Part shown: positions 37,382 to 48,661 of the stretch, in pieces
Layout: each line of letters starts with the position of its first letter
Position numbering within the stretch: the first letter of the stretch is position 1
Assembly (NCBI GenBank): GCA_030077755.1
Contig: JAQJZZ010000019.1
Coordinates: forward strand, 1,624,501 to 1,688,500
Source: Filosporella fistucella
Taxonomy: Eukaryota; Ascomycota; Leotiomycetes; Helotiales
Direction: 5' to 3'
Length of the DNA stretch: 64,000 bases
Made by a program: the position numbers and the translations under genes
Notes under the pieces: model-generated
Told to the model about the DNA's origin: nothing
Database searches by the model: none
Seen by the model: only the letters and a program-made list of their open reading frames with translations

Positions 37382-39295
37382 CTATTTTGCCCCTACAGTT
37401 CTTATGACTGGAATATACTGCCAGTATTTATAGATAGAATCCAGGCAAAACTGCCCAATTCTGTGCCGACAAGGAGGCGACGGATAATAATTATACTGCA
37501 TCGCAGCATACCCATCCGAAATCCCCGGTTTCCCTTTATGAACAGTCGTCAAACGATCCCACCAGGAACTTATATCCTGAACCTGAGGCCCAGCAATAGA
37601 CTCTCTCAACACCATTTGCGGAGTGAATAATTGCCCTCCAGTACGATCACACCAGCCTGTCTTCCCTAAATCCAGATTCCCACCATTACACTCCGGAACC
37701 GCAGGGTTAATATCCATGAGATCCAGCAAGCCAGCTGCGAATCTAGCTTCAGCTAACGTCATGTCTCTATCTCTCGGGCAGGAATAAGCTTCCAAATCCC
37801 ATCCATCAACAACATGTATACCTAGTACCTGCAGCGCAAAAGCAGTAGCATACCCCTCTACAAATGCAATCTGTCTTGTGCCCTGATCATTCGTAACAGT
37901 CGGTGGACAAAATTGATGTGAAGGGAGGCCATCAGGGTAAACGAAACCACCATTCATGAGAGAAGACATAACATGATGTCCATACTCGTGAGCAGCTACG
38001 GCTATATTACCCAGGTGGAGCGGATAATACTCGATGAACTTGCGGTCTTGATCGTAATGCGTCCAGCAATTGGGGCAAACATGTCCCGGATACCAAATAT
38101 CGAGGCGAGGAACACCTGATAGACCGACCATGGCATCACCTAGGGAACGGGTGCGGTGTAGATCTACCCAAAGTATTGAAGCTCCTGATCCGAATGATGC
38201 GGGGACATAATCATTTATGTCCATGTTGTTCTTTGTTCCCTGTTTTCCTGGCATATTCAACCATTGGGAATAGGTCACTAGATTATTATGATCTGTCCCC
38301 GATTTCATGGTGAATACGTTATCGTCCCAGACCAATTTTGCTGCTAGCACTAGGTGATCACTAGTCGTTGAGAAGATAGTAGAAGCGCGGCCTGCGGAGT
38401 TTAATTGAAGACTGAATTCTTCATAGAGATACATTGACTCATCACTCGTATAAAAGATGACTTTGGCACTTGGAAATGGGGGCATGTAATCAGTTGTTTT
38501 GGTTCCTAGAAGCTGGTACCGCATGTTGACGGTGATTCTTTGAGTTACTGGGTGTACTGTGGGCCCAGGTAATGGGCCTTCTCCTCCTGGGGGTGGACGG
38601 GCAGAAATTGAGTGAATACTGGGTACGATTTCGTTTGTGCAGGAGCAGGACGCAGTGTCATTACTCTCGAGGGATTTAGGTAATGTGATATTACGTCGAT
38701 TCATATCCTCCATCCTGAAATGCCTAGTATTGTCAGTAAGTGAACACGGGTGTCGAAGATATACTTACCAGTATTCGAATGGATGGATGAGAGACACCTT
38801 TTGAGGCTTGCTCTTAGCATCATCGATAGATAGATAGATAGTCTCAGTGTAATAGGAAGTTGCATCAGCGTGGTCAGTGTTGACAAAAGTCTTCACCTCC
38901 CAATTCTTTGCATTTTGAAGTTCAGCATTTGACAGACTGAAAGCTGTTGGAATAACAGTGCTGGAGTTGACGACAACGGCGCCGTTGGCAATGGTGCGAG
39001 GCTCAGAGCCAGCAAGGTCTTCAATACTCTGGACTATCACGCTATAGTTGACATTACTGCTGAGCTGGGTCGATCCAAGGCCAGAAAGCGAAATCCTCAA
39101 TTCAACATCAAGGCCGTTTTTGTTGTGTTCGACAGTGAAGTTCTTGTCATCAAAATAGATACCAATGCCTGAAAAGGAACAGCTTGTTGGTGGCGTTGTG
39201 ATTTCAGAGATATCATCTGTGATTTGCGTTGCAAAGAGGATAGATAGACAGATGCCTATAGCAGCAGTCACCCAGCGAAGAAGTGTATTTGGCAT
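37382..39295 (-). CDS. Secreted zinc metallopeptidase-like protein (HEYGHH)
   Basis: Two exons (39295-38769 and 38714-37382) encode 619 aa. The N-terminus (LLRWVTAAIGICLSILFAT) is a signal peptide or anchor. Residues about 35-175 look like a beta-sandwich with several NxS/T sites. The second half contains the zinc-binding HEXXH as AAHEYGHHVMS (His418, Glu419, His422). FVEGYATAF lies 40 residues on, and its Glu462 is a plausible third ligand of a gluzincin. Paired cysteines (PGHVCPNCW; SCPRD; CNGG; WCDR; PPCRHR; QFCLD) suggest disulfides in an extracellular protein. I do not recognise a named family. The ATG at 39295 is preferred over an upstream one at 39409 because it puts the hydrophobic segment at the N-terminus. 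The junction after HPFEY keeps frame (YWMEDMNRR). Confidence 0.75.
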
Positions 39296-41540
39296 CGCGA
39301 AGGAGAACAGCAAACTATCCTGGATGGATTTCGAAGTAACTGGCACCAGCAAACAATGTGCTTGTCCGCGCAGGCAAAAAGAGCTCTTTAAACATGATAG
39401 TCTTATCATTTGACATTAAACCAAGCTGAAAAGGCTGATACCACCAGTCGAGATACCTTGGCAGCTGAAGCTGCTCTACCCAACAATATGCTTCCCACAA
39501 TGCTCAGTGTCAGCAAACTTCAGATAGGCGGCGCCTTGAAACCAAGAAGAGCTATTTTTTCAGCCTGAGATTCTATCATACATTTGAATTACAGCCTTGA
39601 ACCAATAAAGACTCAAGTCACTTGACGCATTGAAAGTTGAAAACCTACTCGCTAAGAATCTTCTGCAGCCACATTGTCAGCCGCTCCAAAGATCAGACGC
39701 CTAGTTTTTATGCAGCCTTACGGAGATATGGGGTTCGGGAACTTGGCTGGTTCGGATTCATTTGTGGCGTCATTGGTGGCAGTTTCCCGAGTAGATAACA
39801 TCGAGTAGAATTCTGACCGTTACGTATGAGTGTAAGTGTGTAGTTTATTCGCAGATGCCTTTCCAAATGTTGGGAATTAATTATGCCATCACAAGGTATG
39901 TTCCAGACTGTGGACGACTTGCCGGACGATTCTAACTTGTCGTTGACTTTAAAAGGTATTTCAAACCATTTCGAGTTGAAGACTAGCAGTCCCCTCCTTC
40001 GTATCTGTCAAACCGCTCGGGATCTTTGCATATGTGTAATTATAGATGCCCAGCTGCGCGGAGGACCTAATGTAGTTTTCTTTTGCTGTCCAGTTCTCAA
40101 CTCTGCCCTTTACGGCACAAACGGCATTTAACAATATCCTGAAGTCTTTCGGAACCCAATAGTAATTATTGCGTTATTTCTACTCCAACCAGACCAAAAG
40201 AGATCCGGGGTAAGGAACTTGAATGCATGTGGCTGTCGATGACAGCCAATTATATGACTACTTAAAATACCCAAGCAATGATTGGAATAAAGCAATTGGC
40301 ATTATGATCCTAGTGGTTCTAGGGAGGTAGCAATGCTATATCTTCCCATGCCGGACGCGCCAGAAAAGCCTCAGAATTAGTCCTTCTTTGGACTACTTGG
40401 ACCCCACTTCGCCTTTAAGCTTACTTTTTACACTTCTCCCAAACATGAAAGATTGATCGCCTCTCCAGAACCTCAGATCAAATATATGATCTATCTGTTA
40501 TGAATGCAAGGCATCATTCACTGCCGTGACCATTATTTCCAAGGTACATGTAAGAGTCACTGCTAAATGATTAGTTGAAGCCGTTTGGGATAAATATCAC
40601 CAAAAATCGCGCACTTCCCCGGCTACATTCCACCAGAGATTTAGTGTTGCAGCTAAGAGAGACAAGCTTTTTCCTCGCATCGTTCCGGCACAGGGAGAAA
40701 CCACCCAGACGAACTAACGATGAGGCTCCTGTAGACTCGAACTCGACATTTGATGTCTCAAGGCCGTGTTTAATTCATTCATGGCGTGATTGTTCGTTTT
40801 CATGAGCATTGTATCGAACAAAATCAACTGTTGTCCTAGGCATCATGTTATTTGCATGATCGCGAATGATTACGAATCGCTCCTCGCATTGAAGTAACCT
40901 CCGTTGTCCCGGCAAGAAGGACCCAGGTTGAATTGAACCATTGCTTCGTGTCTAAAATTATGATCTAGTATCACTCCGCGCCATATATCGTGTGCAATCT
41001 AGTTTCTGACAACTTCCACACTTCGCCAAGTACACTTTGTTGCTGCTCGCTAAGAATTGCTTCATCCAAAAGATAGATCTTGTTTCCTTCACCAAACAGA
41101 GATCTAACTCTACAGAAACCGTCGCAGAATCGAATAGATCTGAACTTACCAAGACTTTTCTGAGATGGGACGAATAAGGCCACCACCTCGATCGCTTGGA
41201 AATGCTTTCCACGGGTTTCAATTCTATGCTCGAGTCACAATAGCCGCTAATGCGTCAGAAGTGTTGTGAACGTTCACTTGAAACGGAATCAAGTCAACGC
41301 CACGATGTTACGCACAAAGTTACCCTTCTAGAATCATAATAGTGCAATATTAAGAGCGTAAACTCCCCCTTTCTCGACAGAGATGCTAGTGGACTTACCA
41401 GTGGGAGATCTGTGCCTAGCTGTGGCAGCAGCAGCTTTCACATGTCTTGGCACTGGACCTCAGAATACTCTTTATCTAATGCTCAGCTCTCCCAACTGTT
41501 TTTTTAATTTGCTTTAATTCTTGCTCTCTTCTGATTATCC
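39296..41540. other. Intergenic upstream of the NRPS-like gene
   Basis: This stretch of 2.2 kb lies between divergent genes and contains the promoters of the metallopeptidase and the NRPS-like synthetase. Short frames (for example 39883-40131 and 40575-40805) have no support. No repeat or RNA gene was recognised. Confidence 0.45.
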
Positions 41541-44500
41541 ATGGCCACTCGATCTCCTGTGCGAAATCTCGAGATGGTTCTTCCGGATGAAAGCCAACCT
41601 TCAGATGTCAACCCCAGTTATATTCTACATTCACAACACGAAACCGAAGACACCTTCATTATCCCAGATATCGACACTCTTCCTAAATTGTTCAAGTCAC
41701 AAGCTGAAAACTGTGGCGATGCAACATTGTTCTCTTTTCGAAGTCATTCAGATGGGAATTTGACAACAATATCATACTCAGAGGCTTACGCCAAATCATA
41801 TCAGCTCGCGACAAACCTTCACAACCTCTTTCCTAAGTTCAACGTGGACGCACCTGTAGTCGGAATATGGCTGGAAAGATCAATTGATCTACATCTTGCC
41901 ATTCTTGCTACCACAATATCAGGTGCCACTTGGTTACCATTCGATGCAGCTGCACCATGTACTCGTGTACAGGCATGTATCCAAGACAGTAAAGCATGCA
42001 TCCTTCTCTGCGACGAAGAGCACTACAACTCAGCTGCCAAAGCAACCGAAGGTATTTTCGGATGTCGTGTTGTGACCGTCCAAGAATTATCTCATCATCG
42101 CCAATCAATATGTATGGACATCAGAGAACTTCCAGGGGCAAAGGCAAAAGATACAGCTTATATGATTTATACAAGCGGATCGACAGGTACGCCGAAAGGC
42201 ATTGAGATTCCCCACAGTGCTGCGCTTGCTTTCTGTCTGAGTGAACGATCTGTTCTTGAGACGAATGCCAAAGATGTTGTGTGGCAAGGTTTCAGTGCTG
42301 CTTTTGATATGTTTATTGAAGAAGTGTACGTATGTTCAACCTCAACTCTTGACATATCTGATGCCATTTCTTAGATGGGTAAGCATTGCCGGGGGTGCGC
42401 AACTCGCAATCGGGAATCGTCTCGAATGTCAAGATGTTGCTGATCTTGGAGGTGCGCATGGAATATGGGCTCAGCGTGGAGTCACGCTCGTCAATGCTGT
42501 GCCGACACTTATCAATATCATGACTTCACTTGACAGTGATTGTCCACTCCCGCCATCCGTACGACTTCTAAACCTAGGAGGTGAGGCATGCCCTATGGCA
42601 CTAGTAAACCGGTTGTGGTCGCCAACTTTACGAATCATCAACACATACGGTCCCTCGGAAACGACAGTCACTGCCACATTCCAGGAGTTATTTCCAGAAC
42701 AGCAGGTGACTATTGGAAAGCCGTTGCCGATGTATCACGCCATGATTTTGAGAATTCAGGAGAGTGATGGAGGGAAATCGTGGATCCCGTCCGCAATTCC
42801 CTTGCTAGAAGGCGCGGAGGGAGAATTAGCCATTGGTGGTCATTGCCTGGGAAAGGGATATGTGGATCGGCCAACTCTCACCAAGGAAAAGTTTATCATT
42901 CACCCAATATACACCGACCAGAGATTATACAGGACTGGCGACTTGGTGCGACTTGACAAGGATTTGAATATTGTTTTCTTGGGACGAATCGACACGCAAG
43001 TCAAACATCGTGGATTCCGTATCGAGCTGGGCGAGATCGAACATGCAATATCAACACATCCCAGAGTTCAGACGGCAGCCGTCATTCTATCAATCTACAA
43101 TGACCGCCTTGAAGCCTATGTCGTCACTAGAGAGAGTGAAACAATCGGAGTTGGAGAGATTCGAGATAAGCTTCGCCATCTACCGGCGTACATGCAGCCC
43201 GAAGAATTTTGCTTCATCTCAGCAGATGAGATGCCTCGTCTACCAAGCGGCAAGATTAATGCTAAGGCTTTACAAATCTTGTCTGAACAATTCGCTTCAG
43301 CCCAGAAGACAGACGGCAGTGATGGTTCCATTCATTCTGGAAGTACACTCTATGACGGCTCAACCCCGGGTATCGTTCTTCGAGCCATGACAGAAACATT
43401 TCCCAAATCAGCCAAGATCGATATATGCAGTGACTTTTTCGACGATCTTGGAGGACACAGTCTTCTCGCTGCTCAGCTCGTCACTAAAATCCGGAAAGAG
43501 GCTCCAAATGGATCGGCATTGAAAGGTATAGGATTGACTTCAATTTATACCCATCGTACTGCGGAGGCGATAGCGGCCAGCTTCGCGCATAGATCTGATT
43601 CAGAAAAGGAGACAAGAACTGATGCTCAAATGGGAGATCACTGGCCGGTATCAAGGAGAAATTACATACTTTGCGGGATTGCGCAAGTTCCAGCTCTGCT
43701 ATTCCTCTTCACCGTCGAAGCGATCACAATCTTGGTGCCATATCTTGTTTTCTTCTTTATGTTGCAAGATCTCAACGTAGGATTTGCTATCTTAATCACC
43801 TACGCTGTATTTGTTGTTATACCCCTCCTGCGAGGTCTGACAGGAATCATTGGAAAATGGATTGTCCTTGGGAGAGCCAAGGCAGGAGAGTATCCTTTGT
43901 ATGGTTCTTACTACTATAGATGGTGGCTAGCTGAGCATTTTGCTGGGCTGGTGGATATGGTTGCTATTGCAGACACACCTCTTCTACCAGCTCTGATGCG
44001 GTGTATGGGAGCAAAAGTTGGGAAACACTGCCATTTCGGACACAATAATTCGAGTCCTGCGTATGATTTATTGACGATTGGAAATGATGTAGTGCTGGGA
44101 AAAGATGTCGTGTTTGAAACGAGCTGGGTTGAGAGAGGTCGCCTCATACTTGCCCCCATTGTGGTTGAATCTGATGCTATGGTAGGGAGCAATTCTGTGC
44201 TAGGTAAGCCCTATCCTTCCGACCACTGGTTGAGAGCTGGACGTCTTCTTCTTTCTAAGACCAAATTACACACCTCGGAAAGAGATTTTCCTAACCTTGA
44301 CCCAGAAGGAGGAACCATCGTCGAACAAGGGGGTGAACTCGGTCCAATGACTATGCTCCCTCGAGGCTCAACCATCCCATCCGGGGAGAAATGGACCGGA
44401 TCCCCAGCTAGATTCCACAACCTCGTACCAGATATCGGAAATATGCAGAAATCTCGACCCTGTCAAGTCCGCTTCATGGCGAATTATATCCTTATGACTT

Positions 44501-45965
44501 TGACATCCGTTTTCATCCTCCCTATCATATATTTCGCACCCCAGATCCCCAGTATGCTGCTTTTCGACTTTGTCCATATTCCTGGGGTTGGATTATACAT
44601 CCAAACTGCGATCGTCTGTGTACCTGCTGCCATCATCTACCTCCTCCTGGTCTATGTAGAGCTCTTCGTGTTACGCTGGCTTGTCCTCGGAAAAGTGGTC
44701 GAATGCTCCTATCACACTACCTCGATCTACTTCTGGAGAAAATGGTTAGTAGATAGATTGATGGATATAAGCCTCGTTGCTCTTGGTCCCGTCTATGCAA
44801 CACTCTATGTCGTTCCTTTCCTACGTTCCCTTGGTGTCAAGGTTGGCAAAGGAGCAGAGGTATCGACTGCTCGTATGATCAACTTTGAGCTCACGGACAT
44901 TGGAGAGCAATCCTTTATTGCGGATCGAGCTCTGGTTGGCGACTCGGGCGTGCGGCACCATATTGTGACATTGAAGAAGACAAAACTGGATAAACGTGCG
45001 TTCTTGGGAAACAGTTCTATGGTCTTGCAAGGAACCGAGCTGCCTTCAAACACTTTGGTTGGGGTCTTGTCGATTGCTCCCGAGGTTCCTCTCAAACAAG
45101 GGCAGAGCTGTTTTGGCAGTCCTGCTGTAATCATGCCCGTCAGACAACGCTGTGCAGTCAATCATTCAGCAACTGTTCTGTATAATCCTGGACGCAAACT
45201 CATTGCGCTGCGACTGTTTATAGAAGGACTACGTATCATGATTCCTCGAATACTTGTCGTCTTCGGACTCGGCTTTGGTTTACAAGTCTTTGTGACGGGC
45301 TATGATCATCTCGGACTCTGGCCAATGTTGCTCCTGTTACCAATATTTTACTTTTTTTGTAAGTTCTCCAACACATACCAGTCTTGGAAGATTGGCACTA
45401 ACAACAAACTCACACAGTCTTTGCTATTCCCTCCGTGGCTTTTGTAGTCCTCTTCAAATGGATCCTCATCGGGCACTATCACCACGCAGAATGGCCACTT
45501 TGGAGCATGAAAGTTTGGCTTTCCGAGTTCGTCACTTCAGTATACGAAACAGTCTCACCACTTTTTATTGATATGTTACCTGGAACTCCCTTTCTTGCAT
45601 GGTTCTTCCGAATTATGGGAGTTCAGATCGGATCTCTTACAACACTTCTCTCAAACGATATAACAGAATATGATATGGTGAGTATAGGAAATGAAGCGGT
45701 TCTGAATCGCCATGCTGGACCGCAGACCCATCTTTTCGAGGATCGAATTATGAAAGTTGGACGGGTGGACATTGAAGATAGGGCTTGCATGAAAGTTTAT
45801 TCTGTATGCTTGCCAAATAGTCGGGTTGGAGCAGGTGGGCAGCTGGGCTGTTTGTCACTAGTCATGAAGGGAGAGACTGTTCCAGCTGGAGAAGCTTGGG
45901 AGGGAGCTCCTATTGCTCCTAGACGTGCACAAGGCAGACGGCTTGTGAAGGAGACAAATTTTTAA
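41541..45965 (+). CDS. Pls-like NRPS: A-T plus three TM/beta-helix blocks (poly-amino-acid synthetase candidate)
   Basis: Three exons (41541-42325, 42375-45358, 45418-45965) encode 1438 aa. The adenylation domain (about 45-560) has A3 YTSGSTGTPKG (210-220), A5 NTYGPSETT, A7 YRTGDLV, A8 GRIDTQVKHRGFRIELGEIE and A10 LPSGKIN with Lys555. A carrier domain follows with its phosphopantetheine Ser624 in DDLGGHSLL. There is no condensation, reductase or thioesterase domain. Instead three blocks follow: hydrophobic pair 693-755 then beta-helix 800-945; hydrophobic pair 962-1030 then beta-helix 1078-1185; hydrophobic pair about 1208-1280 then beta-helix to the end. The beta-helix parts show hexapeptide-like LTIGNDVVLGK and MVGSNSVLGK patterns. 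This order is that of bacterial epsilon-poly-L-lysine synthetase Pls (NRPS terminal domain family), and a fungal relative has been reported from Epichloe. The product here is unknown; an iterative homopolymer of a basic amino acid is the best guess. It should be an integral membrane enzyme needing a PPTase. Confidence 0.9.
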
Positions 45966-46741
45966 GTAAAGCTGCTGCTTGGAATATCGATGCCAAATTT
46001 GTGCATAGTCAACTGGGCGAAGGCCTGACCAATACATAACAGAACAAGGCGACAGCAAACTCAAAAATAGAATTTAATATTAGTAATCCACCCCGAAGCC
46101 CCTTTCCACGATAGTGAAACTTTCTTGTCAAACAACCGAACATGTACGGCAGAAGAAGACCGATACGCACCGAGGAAGATCGATACTGTAGCCGATGGAG
46201 GTGCGGGGTCATTGAACGCCACAATTTGACACGCCGCTTCTACGATATTTGATACTGTAGCTGCCACCCTGGGAAGCCTGGTGGAAATCCGCAATGTGCA
46301 GGATGTAATTGTAAAGAATAACGCCTGCAGTGCCAAAGAATATCTGAGCCAAGATGCATCTTCTTTACTATATCCGAAGTAAAAATTTGTAAGAGGAAAT
46401 TCAAAAGTGATACATTGGAGAAGTGCAAAATCACATATCGCCGAAAAATCATCGGCGAAGAGCCACTGGGCAAACCTCGGAGGAACTACAGACCGCCCTA
46501 AAACCCTAAATGAAGCTGCCAAGTCCAGACTACTGATTCAAAGAAGTCGAGGCAGGAGGTAATGTGATGGTAGGAATTCCGCCTGGAGCGGGGTATCTGC
46601 TATAGTGGCACTTGCGTCATACAAAAAGTAGCACAATATAGACAGCAAAGTATAAATTGCTACATATCCCCAAGATTCTTAATTTTTGGGAGAGTTGACC
46701 AATCAAGACACCATCGAATTGAAAGAATAGATTATTAAAAC
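45966..46741. other. Intergenic with an unassigned minus-strand open frame
   Basis: A 153-codon frame on the minus strand (46522-46061) has no in-frame ATG and opens with TTG. It contains a hydrophobic stretch (LRYSLALQALFFTITSC) and a SNIVEAACQIVAFNDPAPP segment. It could be a terminal exon of an unresolved gene or chance. The last 200 bp are the aldehyde dehydrogenase promoter. Confidence 0.3.
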
Positions 46742-48445
46742 ATGGCACCATCTGCAACAAACGGTTCCTCGAACGGATCGTCAAAAATTGACTTTACTTC
46801 CTTCTCAAATGTAATCAATGGGAAGCTCTCCTCGACTTCCAATACTCGCGCTGGAATCAATCCCTCGACCAAGAAAGAGAATTGGCCCGTTCCAGTTTCT
46901 ACCCAGAAGGATTTAGATTCTGCCGTCGAGGCAGGTAGAGCTGCATTCCTCAAATGGAGTAAGACGAGTGTGAAGGAGCGAAGGGAAAAACTGCTTGCTT
47001 TCGCAAAGGGATTGGAGGCTCACACGGATGAGTTTGCAAAGCTGTTGACGACCGAACAAGGAAAACCAGTTAGTGGACTCGATACGATTCAAGAGGTGGA
47101 AACTGACAGCTTATAGATCACATTTGCCACAAACGAAGTCGGAACTGGTGTTACGTGGCTCTCTGAGATTGCGAAGTTGGATCTGCCAGAGGAGATCATT
47201 GAGGATAATGATGACAGACAGGTTATCACAAGATATACCCCACTCGGTGTAGTTGGAGCGATTGTGCCATGGAACTTTCCCATCCAACTTGCTTGTGGAA
47301 AGATCGCTCCTGCACTGTTGACTGGAAACGTCATTATTGTGAAGCCATCGTGAGTTTTGCGACCAGGTGAAGTTGTGGAGCTGACTTTGGAAGGCCGTTC
47401 ACCCCATACTGTGATCTCAAGATCGCAGAGCTCGCACAGCAATATTTCCCCCCTGGTGTTGTTCAAGCATTGAGTGGAGATGATAATCTTGGACCATGGT
47501 TGACTTCCCACCCTGGCATTGATAAGATTAGTTTCACTGGCTCGACTGCCACTGGAAAGAAGGTTATGGAGAGTGCTAGTAAGACTCTCAAGAGAGTCAC
47601 CCTTGAGCTGTGAGAAAATCCGCTGGCAGTTGGAGAGTAAATTCGCTGACATTGATGATAGGGGAGGAAACGACCCCGCCATCGTCTGCAAGTCCGTGAA
47701 CATCAAGGAGACAGCTCCCAAGATCGCTACTCTTGCATTTATGAATTCTGGACAAGTAGGATTGACGAAACTCAAAATCTTGCAATAGTACTGACAATCA
47801 TAGATCTGTCTCTGTCTCAAGCGTATTTACATACACAAGGATATATACGACGAATTCCGTGATGCTATGGTCGAATATACCAAGACTTTGCAAGTTGGTG
47901 ACGGGTTCAAGGATGGCGTATTCCTCGGCCCAGTTCAAAACTCGATGCAATATGAACGTGTCAAGGGGATCTTCGACGATGTTGAGAAGAATGGAATGAA
48001 GATCGCTGTGGGTGGGAAGGTAGAGAGCTCAGGAGGATACTTCATCAACCCTACTATTGTCGACAATCCAAAGGAAGACTCAAGAATTGTGACAGAAGAG
48101 CCATTCGGTGAGTTTCAAAGGATAAGGTTGACAAGACATAAGCTGATAGAAACAGGTCCTATCGTTCCAATTCTCTCCTGGACAGACGAAGACGATGTCA
48201 TTGCTCGCGCAAATGATACCAAGATGGGTCTTGGAGCTTCCGTTTGGTCCTCTGATTTGACCGAGGCTGCTCGCATTGCCAAGCAACTTCAGGCTGGTAG
48301 CGTCTGGGTGAATGCACACATTGAAGTTTCACCTCTTGCTCCATTTGGTGGTCACAAGGAGAGTGGTATCGGTAGTGAGTGGGGAGTCAGTGGACTGAAA
48401 CATTTCTGCAACTCTCAATCGCTGTTCTTGAAGAAGAAAGTGTAA
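46742..48445 (+). CDS. NAD(P)-dependent aldehyde dehydrogenase
   Basis: Six exons (46742-47068, 47117-47349, 47394-47609, 47662-47755, 47804-48107, 48156-48445) encode 487 aa, a normal ALDH length. Landmarks: [15 protein letters not shown] and IVKPS of the cofactor-binding site, [15 protein letters not shown], the general-base glutamate in [12 protein letters not shown], the nucleophilic cysteine in [25 protein letters not shown], and the C-terminal [16 protein letters not shown]. Each intron removed (44-52 nt) rejoins a conserved motif, notably LELGG and GQIC. The substrate is not predictable; the [17 protein letters not shown] ending is common in fungal ALDHs tied to aromatic or amine catabolism and metabolite clusters. 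It lies 0.8 kb downstream of the Pls-like gene in the same orientation, so an aldehyde- or amine-related accessory role is possible but unproven. Confidence 0.93.
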
Positions 48446-48661
48446 GGTAGTCTTATAGTTGTAGCAGTACAAGAAATTTGAACGCTTCGACGCTATTTCC
48501 GCAGACAAGGCCGTAAAAACTGAGCTTCTGGTACAGGAAAATCAACCGTGAATATCCCACAAAGCTCTGACGCCAGAAGAATTATTAAATATAAAGGTAC
48601 ATGCTGGAGTTACCCAATTCTCCTTATTCAGAAGGGACGCCAGGAGCTCACAACAGGATGA

